In this document: positions 1 to 4,650 of the stretch, one piece after another
How the letters are laid out: the number at the start of each line of letters is the position of its first letter
Position numbering within the stretch: position 1 is the stretch's first letter
From: Alphaproteobacteria bacterium
GTDB lineage: Bacteria; Pseudomonadota; Alphaproteobacteria; Elsterales; Elsteraceae
Length of the DNA: 6,990 bases
Assembly (NCBI GenBank): GCA_013297545.1
Contig: JAAFHH010000142.1
Coordinates: 403-7,392 of the forward strand
Direction: 5' to 3'
Position numbers and translations under genes: made by a program
The notes under the pieces: model-generated
Database searches by the model: none
Seen by the model: the letters and a program-made list of their open reading frames with translations, nothing else
Told to the model about the DNA's origin: nothing

Positions 1-716
1 TACTTCTGCATGTTGTCGGCGGTCTTCACCAGGGTGGCGAATTTGATACCGAGTTCATGCTGCGAGGGGGCGACTTCGTGGTGGTGCTTTTCAACATCCA
101 CGTCCATGTCCGCCAACACCGACACCATCTCGGCGCGCAGGTCAGAACCGGCGTCGACCGGCGGGACGGGGAAGTAACCACCCTTCGGACCCGGGCGGTG
201 GCCGAGGTTACCATCCTCGTAGGCGCGGCCGCTGTTGTACGGGCCTTCTTCGCTGTCGAGGTAGTAGTAGCCTTCGTTGCCGCTGGTCTTGAAGCGGACA
301 TCGTCGAACACGAAGAATTCGGCTTCCGGGCCGAACACTGCGGTGTCGCCGATGCCGGCTTCCTTCATGTAGGTCTCAGCGCGCTTGGCGATCGAGCGCG
401 GGTCGCGGCTGTAGGGCTGGTTGGTCGACGGCTCCAGCACGTCGCACACCAAGATCGCCTGCTGCTGTGCGGAGAACGGGTCCATGACGACAGTCGAGAG
501 GTCCGGCTTCAGGATCATGTCGGATTCATTGATCGCCTTCCAGCCGGCGATCGACGAGCCGTCGAACATGATGCCTTCATTCAGCATGTCTTCATCGACC
601 GTGCAGATGTGCTGCGCGGTGTGCTGCCACTTGCCGCGCGGGTCGGTGAAGCGGAAGTCGACATACTTCACGTCGTTTTCCTTGAAAAACTCCAAGACCT
701 TCTTTGCGTCGGACAT
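1..716 (-). CDS. glnA: Glutamine synthetase type I, N-terminal part (cut by window edge)
   Basis: GlnA makes glutamine from glutamate, ammonia and ATP in the cytoplasm, as a dodecamer, and is the main ammonium-assimilating enzyme. The visible 238 codons cover the beta-grasp domain and the start of the catalytic domain. Seen directly: the early DFRFTDPRGKWQH segment (20-32), FDGSSIAGW (51-59) with the D52 that matches the ammonium-site Asp50 of the enteric enzyme, FGPEAEFF (128-135) with metal ligands E131 and E133, GGYFPVPPVD (179-188), and HHHEVAPSQHEL with E214 and E221. The rest, including the adenylylation tyrosine near residue 397, lies beyond the left edge. I chose the ATG giving MSDAKKVLEF because family members start this way. 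An in-frame ATG 15 nt upstream (end 731) is possible but adds an atypical MGCSE. The gene lies 170 nt downstream of glnB in the same direction, so co-transcription is likely, perhaps with an additional promoter. Family identity is very secure. Confidence 0.97.
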   Translation of the reverse strand, partial: MSDAKKVLEFFKENDVKYVDFRFTDPRGKWQHTAQHICTVDEDMLNEGIMFDGSSIAGWKAINESDMILKPDLSTVVMDPFSAQQQAILVCDVLEPSTNQPYSRDPRSIAKRAETYMKEAGIGDTAVFGPEAEFFVFDDVRFKTSGNEGYYYLDSEEGPYNSGRAYEDGNLGHRPGPKGGYFPVPPVDAGSDLRAEMVSVLADMDVDVEKHHHEVAPSQHELGIKFATLVKTADNMQK

Positions 717-847
717 CTCGCTACATCCCATGTTGCGGGGCGGCCGCGGGCCGATCCCCTAAGGTTTTCGCCGGCCCGTGGGGGCTGGCGTTCGGGTACC
801 ACCGGTGTGAGCCCGGCGGTGAATGGCGTGCGGCGCCAGCTGTGCCC

Positions 848-864
848 CGTCGGCTGAGCCGACG
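848..864 (-). terminator. Stem-loop after glnB (attenuator or weak terminator, no T-run)
   Basis: A perfect 7-bp inverted repeat, CGTCGGC and GCCGACG, flanks a 3-nt loop. It begins 22 nt past the glnB stop in the direction of transcription. No run of T follows on the transcribed strand; GGGGCACAGC does. A complete intrinsic terminator is therefore unlikely. It could be a partial terminator, an RNA 3'-end stabiliser or a processing site that sets the glnB to glnA transcript ratio. The structure is seen; the role is inferred. Confidence 0.45.
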
Positions 865-886
865 CAAGCGCGTGCTGACACATAAG

Positions 887-1225
887 CTAAATCGCGTCGG
901 ATCCGCGTTCGCCGGTGCGAATGCGCACGGCTTCTTCGATCGGCACGACGAAGATCTTGCCGTCGCCGATCCGCCCGGTGTGGGCGGCTTGCTGGATCGC
1001 CTCAACCGCGCGATCGACCAGGTGGTCTTCCAGCACGACTTCGATTTTCACCTTTGGCAGGAAATCGACGACGTATTCGGCACCGCGATAGAGTTCCGTA
1101 TGGCCTTTCTGGCGCCCGAAGCCCTTGGCCTCGGTCACCGTGATGCCTTGGATCCCGATTTCGTGCAGCGCCTCCTTCACTTCGTCGAGCTTGAACGGCT
1201 TGATGATGGCTTCGACTTTTTTCAT
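887..1225 (-). CDS. glnB: Nitrogen regulatory protein PII (GlnB)
   Basis: PII is a trimeric cytoplasmic signal integrator. It binds ATP/ADP and 2-oxoglutarate, is uridylylated by GlnD when glutamine is low, and controls partners such as NtrB, the GlnA adenylyltransferase and ammonium channels. The 112-aa length is exactly typical. Seen: the amino end MKKVEAIIKPFKLDEVKEAL, the nucleotide-site stretch GFGRQKG (35-41) with Q39, the T-loop GHTELYRGAEY with the uridylylation target Y51, K58, the B-loop TGRIGDGKIFV (83-93) with K90, and the C-loop with R101 and R103. D54 and the -DAI carboxy end match enteric GlnB rather than GlnK, and linkage to glnA supports the same paralogue. The nearest Shine-Dalgarno-like AGGGA lies about 13 nt before the ATG, so initiation may be weak, but the start is fixed by the conserved MKK. 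A sigma-54 promoter lies about 64 nt upstream of the start codon, implying nitrogen-limitation control through NtrC. Confidence 0.98.
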   Translation of the reverse strand: MKKVEAIIKPFKLDEVKEALHEIGIQGITVTEAKGFGRQKGHTELYRGAEYVVDFLPKVKIEVVLEDHLVDRAVEAIQQAAHTGRIGDGKIFVVPIEEAVRIRTGERGSDAI

Positions 1226-1263
1226 GGCAGGCGATCATCCCTGGGCAATGGGCCGCGCGCCGT

Positions 1264-1308
1264 CGCCGTGCTTCCAGCGCTCGCTCCGCCCGCGAGCAAA
1301 GCACGGCG
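1264..1308 (-). repeat. Nested inverted repeat overlapping the glnB promoter
   Basis: A 10-bp outer arm (1264-1273) is perfectly complementary to 1299-1308. Inside it a 6-bp inner arm (1279-1284) matches 1292-1297 around a 7-nt loop (1285-1291). The spacers between outer and inner arms are 5 nt and 1 nt. As RNA on the minus strand this would be a strong interrupted stem. It covers the -12 element of the sigma-54 promoter, and the predicted start (about 1289) falls in its loop. Only transcripts starting further upstream could therefore contain the full hairpin. The repeat is seen; the regulatory meaning is inference. Confidence 0.6.
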
Positions 1309-1315
1309 CGTGCCA
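1300..1315 (-). promoter_or_regulatory. Sigma-54 (-24/-12) promoter of glnB
   Basis: On the minus strand the sequence reads TGGCACGCGCCGTGCT. This gives TGGCACG, four spacer bases, then GTGCT, against the consensus TGGCACG-N4-TTGCW: one mismatch, with the obligatory GG and GC exactly 10 bases apart. The predicted transcription start is near 1289, leaving a leader of about 64 nt before glnB. Sigma-54 promoters of the glnBA operon are established in Azospirillum and relatives, so the location fits. An activator (NtrC) would be required. Confidence 0.8.
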
Positions 1316-1332
1316 ATCCCGGGCGGCGAGGC

Positions 1333-1350
1333 TGGCGCGCCGGTGCGCCA
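1333..1350. promoter_or_regulatory. 18-bp palindrome upstream of glnB promoter, possible regulator site
   Basis: TGGCGC, six bases, GCGCCA forms a perfect 6-6-6 inverted repeat centred about 53 bp upstream of the predicted sigma-54 start. It somewhat resembles an NtrC half-site pair (GCACC...GGTGC type), since GGTGC occurs within it. It is closer to the promoter than typical enhancers, and the match is partial. It could instead be an unrelated operator or chance in GC-rich DNA. Confidence 0.3.
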
Positions 1351-1376
1351 ACTGCTGCCAACGCTATAGGCAAGTC

Positions 1377-1394
1377 GCCGCTCAAGAAAGCGGC
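1377..1394 (-). terminator. Stem-loop immediately after the aminotransferase stop
   Basis: GCCGCT and AGCGGC form a perfect 6-bp stem with a 6-nt loop. The stem starts one base after the TAG stop of the aminotransferase gene on the minus strand. No T-run follows (GACTTGCC follows instead), so it is a terminator-like or transcript-end structure rather than a textbook intrinsic terminator. It separates the aminotransferase from the glnB promoter region. Confidence 0.45.
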
Positions 1395-1395
1395 A

Positions 1396-2577
1396 CTACG
1401 CCTGAAAGCGCGCCAACCGATCGAGTGCCTCAGCAATCGTCGCGTCCGATGCCGCGTAGGACAGGCGAATGTGTCCCGCTCCATCGCTGCCGAAGGAGGT
1501 GCCGGCGATGGTGGCCACGCCCTGGTCATCCAGCAGCCGTTGCTGCACGGCGCGGGCATCGAGACCGAGGCCGGCGATCGATGGGAAGGCGTAGAAGGCG
1601 CCGGCTGGTTCAACGCAGGCCCAGCCGGGCAGGCGGTTCAGCCCGTCGACCATCGCGCGCTGGCGCCGGTCGAAGGTGCGTGCCATCTCGGCCACGCAGT
1701 CTTGCGGACCGGTCAGCGCTGCGATGCCTGCCCACTGGGCGGAGGCGTTGACGCAGGAATGGGCATTGACGGCGAGCTTCTCGACCATCGGCACCAAGGC
1801 CCTGGGCCAGACACCGAAGCCGAGGCGCCATCCCGTCATGGCGTAGGTCTTCGACCAGCCGTCGAGCAGGATCGTGCGCTCGGCGAGCTCTGTGTGTTGC
1901 AGCGGGCTTGCGTGGACGTGGCCCGGGCGCAGCAACTGGCTGTAGATCTCGTCCGACAGGATCGTCACGTGGGAGTGGGCGGCCAACCCGTGGGCGAGTG
2001 CCGCCACCTCCGCCGGTGGCATCACGCCGCCGGTTGGATTGGCCGGGCTGTTAAGAATCACCAGCCGGGTCGCCGGCGTGATCCGGCTGAGGATGCCGGC
2101 GGCACTGGGCGCAAAGCCGTCAGCCGCGGTCAGCGGCAAGGGCACCGGCGTCGCACCGGAGTAGCGGATCATCGATTCGTAAATCGGAAAACCCGGGTTC
2201 GGGTAGACGATCTCCACCCCCGGCCGGCCGAACATCGAGATCGCGAGGTACATGGTGACCTTGCCGCCGGGCACGATCACCACTTGGTTCGCCGCAATCG
2301 TCACGCCCAAGCGCCGGTGGACATCGCTCGCCACCGCCTCGCGCAGCGGCATGATGCCGGCTGCCGCCGTGTAGCCGTGGTGGCCATCGCGCAGCGCCTT
2401 GATGCCAGCCTCGACAATGTGGGGTGGGGTCGGGAAGTCCGGCTGGCCGATGCCGAGGTTCAGGATTGAGCGACCCTGATCCTCCAGCGCTTTGGCGCGC
2501 GCCAGCACTTCAAAGGCGGTTTCCGTGCCCAGCCGGTCGAGGGCGGGGGCTAGATCGAAGGACATGGTATCGGGCAT
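1396..2577 (-). CDS. PLP-dependent aminotransferase, class I/II (aspartate aminotransferase fold)
   Basis: A 393-aa fold-type I aminotransferase, the usual length for the family. It transfers an amino group between an amino acid and a 2-oxo acid in the cytoplasm; the specific substrate cannot be read from sequence. Landmarks: LGIGQPDFPTP (41-51), GYTAAAGIMPLREAV (68-82), the cofactor-contacting NSPANPTGG (176-184) with N180, LSDEIYSQL (207-215) with D209 and Y212, LDGWSKTYAMTGWRLGF (238-254) with Schiff-base lysine K243 and phosphate-binding R251, and carboxylate-binding R371 in HIRLSYAAS. All key residues are present, so it should be active. The ATG at 2577 is preceded by GAGG with a 7-nt gap, which favours it over an ATG four codons later. 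It is separated from glnB by 170 nt containing a stem-loop and the glnB promoter, so it is probably its own transcription unit. It is divergent from tRNA-His. Confidence 0.93.
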   Translation of the reverse strand: MPDTMSFDLAPALDRLGTETAFEVLARAKALEDQGRSILNLGIGQPDFPTPPHIVEAGIKALRDGHHGYTAAAGIMPLREAVASDVHRRLGVTIAANQVVIVPGGKVTMYLAISMFGRPGVEIVYPNPGFPIYESMIRYSGATPVPLPLTAADGFAPSAAGILSRITPATRLVILNSPANPTGGVMPPAEVAALAHGLAAHSHVTILSDEIYSQLLRPGHVHASPLQHTELAERTILLDGWSKTYAMTGWRLGFGVWPRALVPMVEKLAVNAHSCVNASAQWAGIAALTGPQDCVAEMARTFDRRQRAMVDGLNRLPGWACVEPAGAFYAFPSIAGLGLDARAVQQRLLDDQGVATIAGTSFGSDGAGHIRLSYAASDATIAEALDRLARFQA

Positions 2578-2613
2578 CGGACAGCCTCGTTCGTCAGGGG
2601 CTGCCAGGATGGC

Positions 2614-2642
2614 TTGACGTGGGCAGCCAAGGGAAGTATCTC
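2614..2642 (+). promoter_or_regulatory. Sigma-70-like promoter of tRNA-His
   Basis: TTGACG (5 of 6 to the -35 consensus) is followed after exactly 17 bases by TATCTC (-10, 3 of 6). A GC-rich stretch, CGCCCGC, follows the -10, as seen in stringently controlled stable-RNA promoters. The predicted start near 2649-2650 is only about 6 nt before the tRNA. The spacing and position are convincing, although the -10 is imperfect. Confidence 0.6.
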
Positions 2643-2655
2643 CATCGCCCGCAGC

Positions 2656-2732
2656 GGCGGCCGTAGCTCAGTCGGTAGAGCGTTCGGTTGTGGTCCGAAA
2701 TGTCGCCGGTTCGAGCCCGGTCGGTCGCCCCA
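2656..2732 (+). tRNA. tRNA-His (anticodon GTG)
   Basis: A complete cloverleaf can be folded. The acceptor stem GCGGCCG (2657-2663) pairs with CGGTCGC (2722-2728), with one G-T pair. The D-arm is GCTC/GAGC, and the anticodon stem TTCGG/CCGAA surrounds loop TTGTGGT, with GTG at 2690-2692. The variable loop has five bases, and the T-arm GCCGG/CCGGT surrounds TTCGAGC. The discriminator is C73 (2729) and CCA is encoded (2730-2732). The base before the stem, 2656, is G and opposes C73, giving the G(-1):C73 pair that histidyl-tRNA synthetase recognises. I therefore start the gene at 2656. The tRNA carries histidine to CAC/CAU codons. Confidence 0.97.
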
Positions 2733-2742
2733 TCTGCGCTCC

Positions 2743-2757
2743 CCCACCTTAGGTGGG
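2743..2757. terminator. Symmetric stem-loop between convergent tRNA-His and cNMP-binding gene
   Basis: CCCACC, TTA, GGTGGG forms a perfect 6-bp GC-rich hairpin 10 nt past the tRNA CCA. The loop bases TTA are the reverse complement of the TAA stop of the opposing gene, so the stop codon sits in the loop. Its symmetry suits a bidirectional terminator. The T-rich tail is weak on both strands (TGGTTG on plus, none on minus). Confidence 0.5.
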
Positions 2758-3120
2758 TGGTTGCCCGCGGGTCTTGATTTCGGTCAGGCCGCGGATGTGT
2801 TCCACGAAGATCTTCATCAGCGCGCGCACCAGCTTGTCGGATTTCGCAAGCTTGTCGTCGAGATGCGCCTTCGGGAACACCTTGACCGTTGTGGGGTCGA
2901 CCGCCGTCACCGTCGCCATGCGTGGGCGATCATCGATGAGCGCCATTTCGCCGAACACCGCACCGATGCCGATGTGGGCCAGCACGACCGGTCCGTGGTC
3001 GCTGTCTTTGCTGACCTGCACCGTGCCTTTTTCAATCAGGTAGAAGGCTGTGCCCCGATCACCTTCGCGGATGATCACTTGCCCCGGGCCGTAAAACCGT
3101 CGATCGGGACCGTCCTCCAT
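2749..3120 (-). CDS. Stand-alone cyclic-nucleotide-binding domain protein (CRP-like sensor domain)
   Basis: A 123-aa protein consisting almost only of one cNMP-binding domain. The beta-barrel signs are YGPGQVIIREGDRGTAFYLIEKGTVQV (10-36). The phosphate-binding cassette is FGEMALIDDRPRMATV (56-71), with the ribose-contacting E58 and phosphate-contacting R67 that define cAMP/cGMP binders. A helix (about 86-115) follows. There is no DNA-binding helix-turn-helix, transmembrane segment or kinase, so it is presumably a cytoplasmic regulatory subunit acting on an unidentified partner. I chose the ATG at 3120 because AGGGGG ends five bases before it. A GTG two codons earlier (3126) would sit directly on that ribosome site. 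It lies 35 nt downstream of the DUF1194 gene, so it may be the last gene of that operon. The intact cassette suggests real cyclic nucleotide binding; cAMP versus cGMP cannot be decided. Confidence 0.88.
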   Translation of the reverse strand: MEDGPDRRFYGPGQVIIREGDRGTAFYLIEKGTVQVSKDSDHGPVVLAHIGIGAVFGEMALIDDRPRMATVTAVDPTTVKVFPKAHLDDKLAKSDKLVRALMKIFVEHIRGLTEIKTRGQPPT

Positions 3121-3155
3121 GCACACCCCCTGCTGCGCCGTGCGGGCGAGTTATG

Positions 3156-3839
3156 TCAGGGTTGCAGCGATTGTGCCAGGGGGCCCGGCAGGAGTTCTCG
3201 AAGCAATTTCATGCGCATCGCTCGGGCAAAATCCGGGTAGCCGGTGGCGACAATCACAAACGATCCAGGCCCGAGGGCGACATCGCGCCGGAACAGCTCC
3301 GGCAGGGTGGGATCATCGTCGAGGATGGCAAGGCCGTTGACGGTGATGCCGGCCGCCGCCAAACGCTGGCGTTCGCGGGCGAGGCGGCGGGCGTCGCTGG
3401 GGGCACCGTCACCCGACAGATCAATCACTTGGCGCGACGCGGTGACCGGGGCTGCTGCCAGCAGCTGGGCCGCGCGGGCGAGTGCCGCCCCGATTGCCGT
3501 GGCACCCCCCCAGATCCGCCGGGGCGCGTCGACCAAATCGGCCGCCAGGGCTTCGGCATCCGCCTCGCTCGCGATCACCCGCCAGTCGACGCTCACCTCC
3601 TGCCAGTCCGCGTTCGACCATTCCAAAACCGCAACAGCAACCGCGCCATGCGGGCCGGCAACCAGCCGTGCCTGGACATCTGGGTCCCGAAACGCCTCGG
3701 CCAGGCCCTGCATCTGCAGCGTGAACTCGTCCCGATCGACCGAAGAAGAGCTGTCGATCGCCAGTACCAACGCGACATCGACCGGGCGGGCCTGAGCGGC
3801 GAGCGGCAGCAGGATCAGGAGGGCGAGGAGCCAGCGCAT
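3156..3839 (-). CDS. DUF1194 family exported protein with von Willebrand A-like fold
   Basis: A 227-aa protein that I recognise as DUF1194, a family common in alphaproteobacteria and without an established function. The amino end MRWLLALLILLPLAAQA is a typical Sec signal peptide with an AQA cleavage site near residue 17, so the mature protein is predicted to be periplasmic or outside the cell. The rest is a vWA-like domain. LVLAIDSSSSVD (24-35) supplies a MIDAS-type DxSxS with D29, S31 and S33; WGGATAIGAAL (110-120) offers T114; and IDLSGDGAPS (139-148) offers D144. A metal-dependent protein-binding role is therefore plausible. The ATG at 3839 was chosen because it starts the signal peptide directly. 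The longer reading frame runs back into the SDR gene with non-family sequence. It lies 43 nt after the SDR stop and 35 nt before the cyclic-nucleotide-binding gene, a spacing compatible with one transcript. Confidence 0.9.
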   Translation of the reverse strand: MRWLLALLILLPLAAQARPVDVALVLAIDSSSSVDRDEFTLQMQGLAEAFRDPDVQARLVAGPHGAVAVAVLEWSNADWQEVSVDWRVIASEADAEALAADLVDAPRRIWGGATAIGAALARAAQLLAAAPVTASRQVIDLSGDGAPSDARRLARERQRLAAAGITVNGLAILDDDPTLPELFRRDVALGPGSFVIVATGYPDFARAMRMKLLRELLPGPLAQSLQP

Positions 3840-3882
3840 GGGACGAGTGCGCCAACAAACCATGGCAGGGAGAAGGCGCTGC

Positions 3883-4638
3883 TTAGATGCAGCGCCCGCC
3901 ATCGACCTCCAAGCACACCCCGGTGAAGAACTCGGCCTCATCCGAGGCCAAGAACAGCGCACCCGCCGCGATGTCCGACGCCTTGGAGAACCGGCCGAGC
4001 GGGATGCTGGCGGCGAACTTGGCGCGCAGTTCTGGTGTGTCCGATCCCATGAACTCTGCTGTCAGCGCGGTGTCGCCGATGACGGGGCAGAGCGCGTTCA
4101 CGCGAATGCGATCGGGTGCGAGCTCGACCGCCATCGATTTGGTCAGCGTGATCGCGGCCCCCTTCGACCCATTGTACCAGGTAAGGCCGGGGCGCGGGCG
4201 CAGACCCGCGGTCGATGCGGTGGTGATGATCACCCCGCCGCCTTGGGCGCGCATCACCGGCACGGCCGCGCGCGCCGACAGATAGATCGCCTTCACGTTG
4301 ACCGCGAAGATCCGGTCGAATTCTGCCTCGCTCACGTCCAGCATCGGCTGGTTGCGGTGGGTGATGCCGGCATTGTTGATCAGGATGTCGAGCCGCCCGA
4401 AGGCCGCCACCGTGTCTGCGACCATGCGGTCGACATCCGCGGCAACCGCGACGTCGGCTGCAATCGCCAAGGCCCGGCCGCCCGCTGCCGTGATCGCAGC
4501 GACGGCGTGCTCAGCGGCCGCGCTATTGATGTCGACCACGGCAACCGCTGCCCCCTCGGCCGCGAAGCGCTCGGCAATGCCGACGCCGAATCCAGACCCA
4601 GCCCCGGTGACCAGTGCGACCTTGTTGTTCAGACGCAT
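3883..4638 (-). CDS. Short-chain dehydrogenase/reductase (classical SDR, probably NAD-dependent)
   Basis: A 251-aa classical SDR, the standard length, carrying every hallmark. The dinucleotide motif is TGAGSGFG (11-18), an acidic D36 ends the second strand (AVVDIN, favouring NAD(H) over NADP(H)), and NNAG is at 88-91. The catalytic tetrad is N114, S142, Y155 and K159 (YNGSK). The end of the chain is LEVDGGRCI. It oxidises an alcohol or reduces a carbonyl; the substrate is unknown, and annotations such as 3-oxoacyl-ACP reductase or glucose 1-dehydrogenase would only reflect general family similarity. The ATG is preceded by AGGGGG with about 8 nt spacing. It begins 12 nt after the aldehyde dehydrogenase stop, so translation is likely coupled within one operon. 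The pair suggests an alcohol to aldehyde to acid oxidation sequence, with the SDR on the alcohol step. Confidence 0.95.
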   Translation of the reverse strand: MRLNNKVALVTGAGSGFGVGIAERFAAEGAAVAVVDINSAAAEHAVAAITAAGGRALAIAADVAVAADVDRMVADTVAAFGRLDILINNAGITHRNQPMLDVSEAEFDRIFAVNVKAIYLSARAAVPVMRAQGGGVIITTASTAGLRPRPGLTWYNGSKGAAITLTKSMAVELAPDRIRVNALCPVIGDTALTAEFMGSDTPELRAKFAASIPLGRFSKASDIAAGALFLASDEAEFFTGVCLEVDGGRCI

Positions 4639-4650
4639 GAACCCATCCCC

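Noticed and set aside
791..812. Possible sigma-54 promoter for glnA (minus strand TGGTACC near 800)
   Set aside because: The -12 half lacks the required GC at the right distance (CC is found), so it fails the essential part of the consensus.
57..857. Long plus-strand open frame of 266 codons opposite glnA
   Set aside because: It is antisense to highly conserved glnA codons, has arginine/valine/histidine-heavy composition and no ribosome site. It is a GC-rich shadow frame.
1002..1613. Minus-strand 203-codon frame overlapping glnB and the end of the aminotransferase
   Set aside because: It is an out-of-frame reading through two real genes and the promoter region. Its composition is arginine-rich and shadow-like.
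3840..3962. Upstream extension of the DUF1194 gene (41 extra codons)
   Set aside because: It overlaps the end of the SDR gene, and the signal peptide starts exactly at the internal ATG (3839).
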